Below, piece after piece: positions 1 through 5,880 of a stretch of DNA of 5,880 nt. How positions within the stretch are numbered: position 1 is the first letter of the stretch; every line of letters begins with the position of its first letter. Under the pieces are notes generated by a model that was not told the origin of the DNA, did no database searches, and saw only the letters and a program-made list of their open reading frames with translations. Made by a program: the position numbers and the translations under genes. Source of the stretch: Enterocloster bolteae (GTDB taxonomy: Bacteria > Bacillota_A > Clostridia > Lachnospirales > Lachnospiraceae). The stretch covers positions 1 through 5,880 of the forward strand of contig JAETTS010000175.1 of NCBI GenBank assembly GCA_021769025.1, read 5' to 3'.

Positions 1-62
1 ACATAGTAAAGAATCAGAGCGCAAAGAACCGCCACATAAAAGGAAAGAGAGATAATATTCAT
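1..62 (-). CDS. Start of probable MBOAT-family membrane O-acyltransferase (partial, C-terminus outside window)
   Basis: An ATG on the minus strand (60-62) opens a frame that runs to the left window edge without a stop. The 20 visible residues read MNIISLSFYV followed by AVLCALILYY. This is a short polar start and then a hydrophobic membrane segment ending in Leu-Tyr-Tyr, as at the N-terminus of AlgI/DltB-like MBOAT proteins. Those are multi-spanning membrane enzymes that move acyl groups onto extracytoplasmic polysaccharides, teichoic acids or similar acceptors. The start lies 7 nt after the ACP stop, so the gene is almost certainly the third of the operon. Its ribosome site is weak: AGAGGA at 75-80 is 12 nt from the ATG, inside the end of the ACP gene. 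Translational coupling to the ACP gene is likely. The reading frame and membrane segment are seen directly. The MBOAT assignment is inferred from 20 residues plus context, and another membrane protein is possible. Confidence 0.6.
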   Translation of the reverse strand, partial: MNIISLSFYVAVLCALILYY

Positions 63-69
63 GGAAGCT

Positions 70-309
70 TTACATCCTCTGTAAAATAATATCCGCCATC
101 TCGCCTACATTTTTCATGGTGGTCACTTCACCCATATTAAACTTCATACCGAAGGCTTTCTCAACGGCAACAATCAGATTAATATGCTCTAAGCTGTCCC
201 AGTCTTCGATGTCGTCCGCTGTGGTGCTGTCATTTACCTGAATCTCCTCATCGTCAAACACATCCCTAAATACCTGATTCAGTTTTTCAAATACCCCTTC
301 TCTGGTCAT
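70..309 (-). CDS. Acyl carrier protein (dedicated, FkbH-associated)
   Basis: A 79-residue acidic protein of normal ACP length. The phosphopantetheine attachment motif is DWDSLEH, with the modified serine at residue 39 (codon at 193-195). Around it are the expected helices: an amphipathic helix I at about residues 3-18, the helix II motif from Asp38 to about Phe53, and a C-terminal helix ending near residue 78. As an ACP it would carry an acyl or hydroxyacyl unit as a thioester in the cytoplasm. Its gene directly follows the FkbH-like gene, with only CCG between the TAA and the ATG. FkbH enzymes load such stand-alone ACPs with a glyceryl unit, so this is probably the acceptor of that reaction rather than the fatty-acid-synthesis ACP. 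A good ribosome site (GGAGGA, 7 nt before the ATG) fixes the start. The family is certain; the cargo is inferred. Confidence 0.93.
   Translation of the reverse strand: MTREGVFEKLNQVFRDVFDDEEIQVNDSTTADDIEDWDSLEHINLIVAVEKAFGMKFNMGEVTTMKNVGEMADIILQRM
75..80 (-). promoter_or_regulatory. Weak ribosome binding site for the third operon gene
   Basis: AGAGGA on the minus strand lies within the last codons of the ACP gene, 12 nt before the ATG at 62. The spacing is longer than ideal. This suggests that translation of the membrane protein relies partly on ribosomes finishing the ACP gene, whose stop is 7 nt upstream of that ATG. Confidence 0.4.
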
Positions 310-312
310 CGG

Positions 313-2094
313 TTATTCCTCCATATGAATCACTTGATTTTTATTCTCATAGGCTTTTGGTATGATATATTCCCATTCCGTGCTACCAGACTCCTCTTCC
401 TTCACCTTCTGAAAACCTTGAAGTCCATAGAAGTCCTGCACCATACGATTCTTGGCCGTGGGATAGTAAAATCCCCGGATCACGGAGATCCCCCGCTGCT
501 GACACTTGTGGACCAGACTGTCCATCATGGCATATTCCATATCCCGCTTCAACACGCGGCAACTCATGAGCCACAGGTCGATGCAGCACTGCTGACCTAC
601 AATGTGGCCAATGACAACGGAAACCACCCCGTTATCCCCGAATTTGTCCACCAGCTTTCCATAGAGAGTGATGTAATCCGGGTTCTCTGCCAACTTTTCG
701 ATCTCCGCCTGGGTATAACGCCTGGTTGTCAGGTTAAACTGATTACTCTTGTTGGACAGCTGGGCGATCCTGGCCATGTATATGGATTCGAAAGGCCGGA
801 TAATGCCCGTCATCTCCAGAGACAAAAGATAGTCCTTATAATTCTCGAAGCTGGCCATCAACTGGATTCTCTTTGCATTCTCCTTGTACATCTCATTCCG
901 CTTTAGGTCGTCATCGGAAAGCGCCGTGACCTCGAAGAAGCCGGAACGGTCAAGATTCTGTATATATTCATGAGCCTGGCCGATCTCCGGGGCAGATACG
1001 CCTTTTAAGCCTTCCCGCACGATGTGCCGCTCCGCCGGATTGTCATCCACGAACACCAAGCTTTCTGGAAGTACGTTCAGTTCCGAGGCGATCTGAGCAA
1101 AGTTCTGATTCTTCGGGTTCCAGTTTGCCTTGATGGAGATAAAATCTTCCTCAGATAATACGCTGTCCGGATGATGAAGGCCAGAGATGGCATTCTCATA
1201 TTCATTTTTCGAGTTGATGTTCAATAAAATTCCCAGCTGCCTGTGAGCCTTTAGGTAGTTCTGAAACTCACTGTACACCTGGCCCTGAGGTTCCTCCGGC
1301 CCCAACGCGATGTTGTCAACGCCGTCATCACCGATGATACCGCCCCACAAGGTATTGTCTAAGTCAAGGACAAATCCTTTTTTATTCTTTCCAAATATGG
1401 ACTTAATGATATTGGACACATTGAAGGCCAGATATGGAATAGCTGGCACGCAGAGGGCGTACTTGTACATGTGCCAGTAAAACGGGTCGGACCATGCTTT
1501 CAGGCCGTAGTCCGCAGATATATAGTTGATATCGCAGATATAAAAATTGTCATGGCTCTGGGCGTATTCGTAGAACTTCAAGTTCAGCCGGGTCAGAAAA
1601 TTGACTGCGCCGTGAATGTCGCTGGCATCCCGGTTGCCCATAAGGCGGTACAAGGGCATCTCAAAATTGTTCTGAATAATCGGGCAATGGTATACTGCCG
1701 CCAGACGATCCCAGATGCCGGTGAATTTCTGCATCTCCCCATCCAGAAGACGGTTGATTTCTTCAGCAGTGTTAGAAATCATGGGGTATGCGGAGATATT
1801 CCGATTAGATGTATGAATGTATAGGATGTCCGGAGCAAACTGTTCCAATTCTGCATTGGGGAACATGGCATCCTGATAGTACTGGTTGTATTCGGATTCG
1901 TAAAATTCTGGCTGGATTCCCTGGTTTAAGAGGAATAGTTCCAAAATCAACTTGATATCGCTGGTGGTGGAGCCTCCCAGAATTGCTACTTTTTTTCTTA
2001 GGAAGCCGGCGGATTCTTTCAGAAGATCCTTTTTAATTTTCTTCTTTTTCAGGAGAATGTATTGGGCATCAAAGGGATATTCTAATGGGTTCAT
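313..2094 (-). CDS. FkbH-like HAD-IIIC phosphatase/acyltransferase (probable glyceryl-ACP-forming enzyme)
   Basis: A 593-residue protein with three visible parts. Residues ~1-225 resemble the SGNH-hydrolase-like N-terminal domain of FkbH/BF1531-type proteins (GGSTTSD at 40-46; a late D203-H208 pair in DPFYWH). Residues ~238-370 form a HAD domain: motif I DLDNTLW at 244-250 with Asp244 and Asp246, SKN at 295-297, NWNPK at 324-328 with Lys328, and FVDDNPAER at 348-356. Residues ~400-580 form a GNAT-like region with the family signatures NQFNLTTRRYT (450-460), SCRVLKR near 510-516 and PTAKN near 544-548. In polyketide pathways FkbH proteins take 1,3-bisphosphoglycerate, remove phosphate and load the glyceryl group on an ACP. 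All key HAD residues are present, so it should be active. The start has AGAGG 8 nt upstream and the family-typical opening LEYPFD. It heads the operon with the ACP and putative MBOAT genes. The exact acyl product is inferred; other FkbH-like proteins may use related substrates. Confidence 0.92.
   Translation of the reverse strand: MNPLEYPFDAQYILLKKKKIKKDLLKESAGFLRKKVAILGGSTTSDIKLILELFLLNQGIQPEFYESEYNQYYQDAMFPNAELEQFAPDILYIHTSNRNISAYPMISNTAEEINRLLDGEMQKFTGIWDRLAAVYHCPIIQNNFEMPLYRLMGNRDASDIHGAVNFLTRLNLKFYEYAQSHDNFYICDINYISADYGLKAWSDPFYWHMYKYALCVPAIPYLAFNVSNIIKSIFGKNKKGFVLDLDNTLWGGIIGDDGVDNIALGPEEPQGQVYSEFQNYLKAHRQLGILLNINSKNEYENAISGLHHPDSVLSEEDFISIKANWNPKNQNFAQIASELNVLPESLVFVDDNPAERHIVREGLKGVSAPEIGQAHEYIQNLDRSGFFEVTALSDDDLKRNEMYKENAKRIQLMASFENYKDYLLSLEMTGIIRPFESIYMARIAQLSNKSNQFNLTTRRYTQAEIEKLAENPDYITLYGKLVDKFGDNGVVSVVIGHIVGQQCCIDLWLMSCRVLKRDMEYAMMDSLVHKCQQRGISVIRGFYYPTAKNRMVQDFYGLQGFQKVKEEESGSTEWEYIIPKAYENKNQVIHMEE
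317..322 (-). promoter_or_regulatory. Ribosome binding site for the ACP gene
   Basis: GGAGGA on the minus strand lies inside the last codons of the FkbH-like gene, 7 nt before the ACP ATG. It confirms the ACP start and gives the carrier protein its own strong initiation signal. That fits a carrier needed in larger amounts than the enzyme that loads it. Confidence 0.85.
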
Positions 2095-2102
2095 TATGTT
2101 TG

Positions 2103-2107
2103 CCTCT
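2103..2107 (-). promoter_or_regulatory. Ribosome binding site for the FkbH-like gene
   Basis: AGAGG on the minus strand ends 8 nt before the ATG at 2094. It is moderate in strength and correctly spaced, and supports this start over any internal methionine. Confidence 0.65.
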
Positions 2108-2162
2108 TCTTTTGACGATATTAGTTTTTATAGGGATGTCGTCCATTTTCTTGATTACTGGT

Positions 2163-2191
2163 ATTTTAGTCTACATGGGAGGGATTGTCAA
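2163..2191 (-). promoter_or_regulatory. Sigma-A/sigma-70 promoter of the FkbH-ACP operon
   Basis: On the minus strand there is a perfect -35 box TTGACA (2186-2191), a 17-bp spacer, and a -10 box TAAAAT (2163-2168, five of six consensus bases). Transcription would start near 2156, giving an untranslated leader of about 62 nt before the FkbH-like ATG. No terminator or promoter is visible between the genes downstream, so the FkbH-like, ACP and membrane-protein genes are expected on one transcript. The near-consensus form suggests strong basal expression. No operator palindrome overlaps the boxes. Confidence 0.85.
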
Positions 2192-2227
2192 GGATTATTG
2201 AGGGGAGGGAGCGCATGAGAGGGGGCC

Positions 2228-2305
2228 GCCGGGAGAGGGCATATATTGTTCTTTACCGGGCACGCTCGCGCTACTTGGAGAGAACAATATGTGCCCTCTC
2301 CCGGC
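2228..2305. repeat. Long inverted repeat / hairpin in the divergent intergenic region
   Basis: Two 24-nt arms, 2229-2252 (beginning CCGGGAGAGGGC) and 2281-2304 (ending GCCCTCTCCCGG), are complementary except for one T·G position. One more G-C pair closes the base (2228 with 2305). The loop is 28 nt and GC-rich in the middle (GGGCACGCTCGCGC). In plus-strand RNA the odd position is a G·U wobble, so the stem would be essentially complete; in minus-strand RNA it would be a C-A mismatch. There is no T-run right after either arm, and both neighbouring genes start away from it, so it does not look like a terminator for them. It may be a dispersed palindromic or MITE-like element, or a structured leader for the plus-strand gene. 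Structure is seen; function is unknown. Confidence 0.8.
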
Positions 2306-2363
2306 TACGTTGTGGCAGGCGCTGGGGAAAGTGCTGAGTTTTTCAAGTTTATTGTAATGCGAT

Positions 2364-2370
2364 AAGGAGG
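2364..2370 (+). promoter_or_regulatory. Ribosome binding site that decides the YkgJ-type start
   Basis: AAGGAGG ends 5 nt before the ATG at 2376 but only 2 nt before the GTG at 2373. The spacing favours the ATG as the true start and makes the preceding GTG codon unlikely. Confidence 0.8.
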
Positions 2371-2375
2371 GCGTG

Positions 2376-3023
2376 ATGTTACGGTATGTGGATTTGGGAG
2401 AGGTTTCGGATGGGAGACTTTATACGGCTAATGATATGGTGAAGGCCGGGTGCGGGGAGTGTGAAGGGTGCTCTGCCTGTTGTGAGCGTATGGCGGATAC
2501 GATTGTGTTGGATCCGCTGGATGTGTTTCGAATGTGTTCCTGGCTGGGGTGTACGTTTCAGGGACTTTTGATGGATCGTGTGGAATTGGGGGTTGTGGAT
2601 GGGATTATTCTTCCTCATATGAAGATAAGCGGCGAGCCTGCCAGATGTTCGTTCCTGAATGGGGAGGGGCGGTGCGAGATTCATATGGCACGGCCTGGGT
2701 TCTGCAGGCTGTTTCCACTGGGGAGATATTATGAGGACGGCGGGTTTCGGTATTTTTTGCAGACAAAGGAGTGTAAGAAGACGAATCGGACGAAGGTTCG
2801 GGTTCGTAAGTGGATTGATACTCCGGATTTTGAACAGTATGAGACGTTTGTGTGTGATTGGCATTACTATCTGAAAGGGTTTCAGGATAGGGTCTTGGGC
2901 GGGGGAGAGGCGCCTGGGTTTGCAAAACAGGTTAGCCTCTCCATTCTTGAGAAATTTTATCAGAGAGGGTTTGATGAGGCGAAGGATTTTTATGAGCAGT
3001 TTTACGAGCGTTTGAATGGATAA
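2376..3023 (+). CDS. YkgJ-family (CxxCxxCC) cysteine-cluster protein
   Basis: A 215-residue soluble protein with no signal peptide or membrane segment. Near its N-terminus is a dense cysteine motif, CGECEGCSACC, giving Cys26, 29, 32, 35 and 36. The other family cysteines follow: Cys91, Cys100 (GRCEIH), Cys110 in RPGFCRLFP (106-114), and Cys133 in TKEC. This order is that of the YkgJ / UPF0153 family, thought to bind zinc or an iron-sulfur centre through its cysteines; no general reaction is established. The C-terminal third (about 145-215) is helical-looking and contains no recognised motif. The gene stands alone on the plus strand, divergent from the FkbH operon and convergent with the protease gene, so neighbours give no hint of its partner. 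Its coding strand is strikingly G-rich (many GGG and GTG codons), unlike the flanking genes. The family call is firm; the function is unknown. Confidence 0.88.
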   Translation: MLRYVDLGEVSDGRLYTANDMVKAGCGECEGCSACCERMADTIVLDPLDVFRMCSWLGCTFQGLLMDRVELGVVDGIILPHMKISGEPARCSFLNGEGRCEIHMARPGFCRLFPLGRYYEDGGFRYFLQTKECKKTNRTKVRVRKWIDTPDFEQYETFVCDWHYYLKGFQDRVLGGGEAPGFAKQVSLSILEKFYQRGFDEAKDFYEQFYERLNG

Positions 3024-3044
3024 TCAAGCTTTCTTAGAATATCA

Positions 3045-5880
3045 TCATTTTCCCTTTTTATAGGACAAAAGTTGGTCATACGCGGCCTGATCGGCTTTTA
3101 ACTTTGCTTCATTGCCTACGGTGACGGTGCCGGAACCGTTTATAACTTTCCGGAAGAATTCTGCTGCCGCCTTCTGGTCTTCTATCGAAGCCTGTTTCAT
3201 GCTGTTGACTACTTCACAGGCCTTCTGGGTATCACGCCCCAGAATCTCATCTTCTATATATGCGATTGGTGTTGTCAACACGCCTCTTGCCATATTGGAT
3301 GTGGCGATTGCCGTAAGAATATATCCGTCCAGGTCTTCCTGCGTCAGTTCCATATTGGCAATGGCATCTGCAGTCTCTTCAAAAACCTTAAGGGTTTCTG
3401 CCCCATTGGGATCGCTGTAGCTGTACATAAGCATTGCGCCATTGTATGCTGTAAACGTAATGCCAGCACTGTATGCTCCCATCTGAAAGCGGATTTTAGG
3501 AATCGTATACCGGTCGGCGGCTGCCATCAGAAACGGTACATATTTTCCGGAAAATCCCTTCTCCTCATAGCAGTTTCCAATCGTGACAGTGTATTGGTCG
3601 GAACTTTCCAGGCTCACAGCTCGCTTTTGCACCTTTTCAGGTAATGTGACGGAAGGTTTTCCAGTCTCTTTGAAGGGAAACACCTCTAAAAAGCCGGCGC
3701 TGACATTTCTTATCTCTTCAAGGTCAGATGCCGGGGCTGCACAGGCAAATATCAGACATCCTTTTTTCATAAGCTTATGGGATAGGGACTGGAGTTTCTC
3801 CGCCAATACGGATCCATAGGAATGGTCTTCTTCCAGCCTGTTTTTGATGTCCTCAAGGTAATAATAAAATTCCTGCCCTCTGTATGCTTCCTGATAGGCA
3901 TAGTCACGATAAATATAAGAGGCAGCTAAATCGCGGGCGGCATTCAGTTTATCGCTTGTACGGGATACATCATAGTAATCTGTCTCTCTCTCAAGCAGCT
4001 CTTGAATTCGCCTTGTATCGGAAAAATCCGTGTTGCCAACCATCTCCAGCAGAAGGGCAAGCCCTGCCTCATAATCCTCTGTCAGCGTAGTCCAATTAAG
4101 CTTCAGCATTGGATAAGCATCCTCTCCTTCCGGATAGAGGCAGTCTGTTCCATAAGAATACAGATATTTGCTTTTTAAATTCAGAATTTCCTCTAAAGCG
4201 TGTTCTTCTGTACCCATATTTCCTGCCAGCATGCAGTAAAGTCCAAGCATCATCTGCTCATCATCGGAAAGATCGCTGATATCCAGATACATACGGTATG
4301 TTCCGATATGTTCCACCTCTGCAGGAGCCATATAGTAAGTAACTCCGTCTTCTTCCGTCTTGGCATAATCGGTAAAAGGTTCTTCATCTGGAATATCCGT
4401 CGGATCGATCAGGAAGTCATTGTTGAAGCCTTCCGATTCGTTCCATTCCCGAAAATTTATTGTATCCTGGATCATCTGCCGGATCTCTTCCTCGGTCATG
4501 GAAGCTTTCTTATCCGCCAGATAGGCATCTCGTTCTCCGAGGATGATTTCGGCAAGTCCCGGTTTGGGCACATTAGTGACCAATGCACTGCGTGCAGCGT
4601 TCTGAGCCTCTGCGGCCAGACGGCAAAAGATTTCCTGTCTGCTGTCTGCTTCCACATCGTTCAGGGTCTGCTGGAGCACATTGTAAAAATCATAGTTTCC
4701 TGTATGTGTCCAATAATTGACAATGTCGGGAGAAATGTTTACGCCTACATTGATCTGATCCCTGAGCAGATAGTTAGATATCTTCGCCTGTTTTAATACC
4801 GAACGCAAGATTTCTTCGTCAATGCCCTCTTCCCTGATCTGTGCCAGTGTTTCATCCACCACAGACTTAAATGCCTGGCTCTGCTCCGGCTCCCCATGGA
4901 ACAGGCAGAACTGAACATATGGCTTTGGATTGTATAGATTCACAAACACTTGCGCTGGATTCTGGATCCCGTGAGTTTTCAGGTTGGTATGGAAGGATGA
5001 ATTCTCATGGTTAAGCCCTTCGGCCAGCACAAGCCATGCTGTCAGATCCTCCCAATTTTTGTCTTCCAGACTGAAGGCATAGTCGATCTGAGAGACATTT
5101 TCTGTCTCATCTCCTTCATAAACCGGCACAGATACCACTCTTTCCTCATAACCGTCTGGAGCAGCCGGATCCTGATAAGGTGACAGATCCGTTTCCTGCG
5201 GCTCAGATTTTGACAGGTACTCACTATCAATGAAGCTTAAAACCCGCCTGTAATCCATATCCCCATACAGAAAGATCAGGCTGTTGTCAAAATGATAATA
5301 ACGCTCATAGGTATCCAATACAGCTTCATAGGTAAGGTTCTGATAATTTCGGTGAGAACGTCCGATGGCATTGGAAGCATACTGTCCCGGATATAAGGCA
5401 TCTTCCAGATTATTCTGTGCTTCCATAGCCATATCAGCCAGAAATCCAAAATCTTCTGAATAAACCGTACCGATCATCTGAATCTCATCTTCCGGACGAT
5501 CTAATTCATAGCGAATCGCTTCCCGTTTGAAAATATTTTCATTCCTGAGAATATCCGGCGCAACCATGCAGCTTAAATACACATCCATAAGCTTGATAAA
5601 CTGTTCTTGGCTTTCAGAGCTTAAGGGGTATGTGGTAAATGTGTTATAGGTAAATGCATTAGCAAACGTGCTGTAACTTTTTCCTGCCAAGTCAAAAAAC
5701 AGATTTTTACTGGGATATTTTTCCGATGAGGCGAGAATCGCGTGTTCAAACACATGGTTTGTATCGGTTTCATCAAGATAGGGCGTATGGTAACTGATGG
5801 AAAATGCCAGTTCCGGGTCGCTGTTTTTTACCCAGACCAGTTCCGCACCGCTTTTTTCATGGGTAAAGCCGATAATCTTT
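3045..5880 (-). CDS. M16-family zinc metalloprotease, PreP/M16C type (partial, N-terminus outside window)
   Basis: 944 residues are visible; the frame has no stop through the right edge. The first visible residues include a segment reading KSGAELVWVKN. The inverted zinc motif HVFEH is at visible residues 42-46 (codons 5742-5756), with Glu45 as the expected catalytic base. A third ligand is likely Glu142 in TVYSED (codon 5454-5456), where PreP enzymes have NEMKG; the 96-residue spacing from the second His matches M16C rather than pitrilysin. SEKYPSKNLFF and NAFTYNTFTTYP follow the PreP pattern after HxxEH. A second half begins near residue 495 (DIPDEEP). The C-terminal half carries RFQMGAY (797-803), the Arg/Tyr substrate-binding pair. 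The protein should be a clamshell oligopeptidase degrading peptides. Whether it is cytoplasmic or secreted depends on the missing N-terminus. The GTG at 5751-5753 is the Val of HVFEH, not a start. The stop is 21 nt from the convergent YkgJ-type gene; no terminator hairpin lies between. Confidence 0.92.
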   Translation of the reverse strand, partial: KIIGFTHEKSGAELVWVKNSDPELAFSISYHTPYLDETDTNHVFEHAILASSEKYPSKNLFFDLAGKSYSTFANAFTYNTFTTYPLSSESQEQFIKLMDVYLSCMVAPDILRNENIFKREAIRYELDRPEDEIQMIGTVYSEDFGFLADMAMEAQNNLEDALYPGQYASNAIGRSHRNYQNLTYEAVLDTYERYYHFDNSLIFLYGDMDYRRVLSFIDSEYLSKSEPQETDLSPYQDPAAPDGYEERVVSVPVYEGDETENVSQIDYAFSLEDKNWEDLTAWLVLAEGLNHENSSFHTNLKTHGIQNPAQVFVNLYNPKPYVQFCLFHGEPEQSQAFKSVVDETLAQIREEGIDEEILRSVLKQAKISNYLLRDQINVGVNISPDIVNYWTHTGNYDFYNVLQQTLNDVEADSRQEIFCRLAAEAQNAARSALVTNVPKPGLAEIILGERDAYLADKKASMTEEEIRQMIQDTINFREWNESEGFNNDFLIDPTDIPDEEPFTDYAKTEEDGVTYYMAPAEVEHIGTYRMYLDISDLSDDEQMMLGLYCMLAGNMGTEEHALEEILNLKSKYLYSYGTDCLYPEGEDAYPMLKLNWTTLTEDYEAGLALLLEMVGNTDFSDTRRIQELLERETDYYDVSRTSDKLNAARDLAASYIYRDYAYQEAYRGQEFYYYLEDIKNRLEEDHSYGSVLAEKLQSLSHKLMKKGCLIFACAAPASDLEEIRNVSAGFLEVFPFKETGKPSVTLPEKVQKRAVSLESSDQYTVTIGNCYEEKGFSGKYVPFLMAAADRYTIPKIRFQMGAYSAGITFTAYNGAMLMYSYSDPNGAETLKVFEETADAIANMELTQEDLDGYILTAIATSNMARGVLTTPIAYIEDEILGRDTQKACEVVNSMKQASIEDQKAAAEFFRKVINGSGTVTVGNEAKLKADQAAYDQLLSYKKGK

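Larger units (their letters stand above)
2192..2375. other. Divergent intergenic region
   Basis: Besides the hairpin, this region has a purine-rich G-run tract on the plus strand (2201-2239) and, near its right end, the ribosome site of the YkgJ-type gene. I see no convincing -35/-10 pair for that plus-strand gene. A TGTAAT at 2353-2358 lacks a matching -35 and lies too close to the ribosome site. No credible small gene was found here. Confidence 0.6.

Noticed and set aside
325..906. 193-codon plus-strand open frame opposite the FkbH-like gene
   Set aside because: It lies wholly antisense to a gene with clear family motifs, has no ribosome site of note, and its translation resembles no family.
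2069..2146. 25-codon minus-strand upstream frame in the operon leader, overlapping the FkbH start (M-D-D-I-P...)
   Set aside because: No Shine-Dalgarno of normal strength precedes it and it ends inside the FkbH gene out of frame. A leader peptide cannot be excluded but nothing supports one.
1952..2218. Plus-strand open frame crossing the FkbH start and promoter
   Set aside because: It runs antisense through the operon promoter and the first FkbH codons; the peptide is low in complexity and unlike any family.
2202..2239. Possible G-quadruplex on the plus strand (runs of 3-5 G)
   Set aside because: One loop must be about 11 nt and part of the tract belongs to the hairpin arm, so the case is weak.
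2228..2310. Reading the inverted repeat as a rho-independent terminator
   Set aside because: There is no T-run directly after either arm, the loop is 28 nt, and no visible gene ends next to it.
2373..2375. GTG as start of the YkgJ-type gene
   Set aside because: It is only 2 nt from the AAGGAGG site; the next codon, ATG at 2376, is correctly spaced.
2379..2864. 161-codon minus-strand open frame opposite the YkgJ-type gene
   Set aside because: It is a by-product of the G-rich coding strand opposite; its product is rich in Pro/His/Arg/Thr without domain character.
3024..3044. Shared bidirectional terminator between the convergent genes
   Set aside because: The 21-nt gap contains no inverted repeat.
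4200..4796. 198-codon plus-strand open frame opposite the protease gene
   Set aside because: It is antisense to a well-supported M16 coding region, with no start signal or recognisable motif.

Overview
The window looks like a mid-GC Gram-positive anaerobe, most likely a gut Clostridia/Lachnospiraceae-type bacterium. This is an inference from strong GGAGG-type ribosome binding sites, a consensus sigma-A/sigma-70 promoter, and the protein families present. No rRNA, tRNA, CRISPR array or transposase gene is visible.

Left part (1-2191, minus strand): an operon read right to left from a near-perfect promoter at 2163-2191. Its first gene is a three-part FkbH-like protein (313-2094). An acyl carrier protein follows after a 3-nt gap (70-309). 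After 7 more nt comes the start of a third gene, cut by the window edge (1-62), whose first 20 residues look like the N-terminus of an MBOAT-family membrane O-acyltransferase. FkbH-type enzymes are known to make glyceryl-S-ACP from 1,3-bisphosphoglycerate. The layout therefore suggests a route that charges a dedicated ACP with a glyceryl-type (C3) unit in the cytoplasm and passes it to a membrane acyltransferase that modifies a surface or exported molecule. The logic parallels Dlt D-alanylation (activating enzyme, carrier protein, MBOAT), with the amino-acid-activating enzyme replaced by an FkbH enzyme. The acceptor and the exact acyl group cannot be read from this window.

Middle (2192-2375): a divergent intergenic region with a long, nearly perfect inverted repeat (arms 2229-2252 and 2281-2304, 28-nt loop). 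Both neighbours start on either side of it, so it is not an ordinary terminator of a visible gene. A small mobile or dispersed palindromic element is a reasonable guess.

Right part: a plus-strand gene (2376-3023) encodes a YkgJ-type cysteine-cluster protein. Converging on it after a 21-nt gap is a large minus-strand M16-family zinc metalloprotease of the PreP/M16C type (3045-5880). This gene is open through the right edge. The apparent GTG start at 5751-5753 lies inside the HxxEH zinc-binding motif and is not the real start. The protease and the YkgJ gene have no obvious functional link to the FkbH operon.
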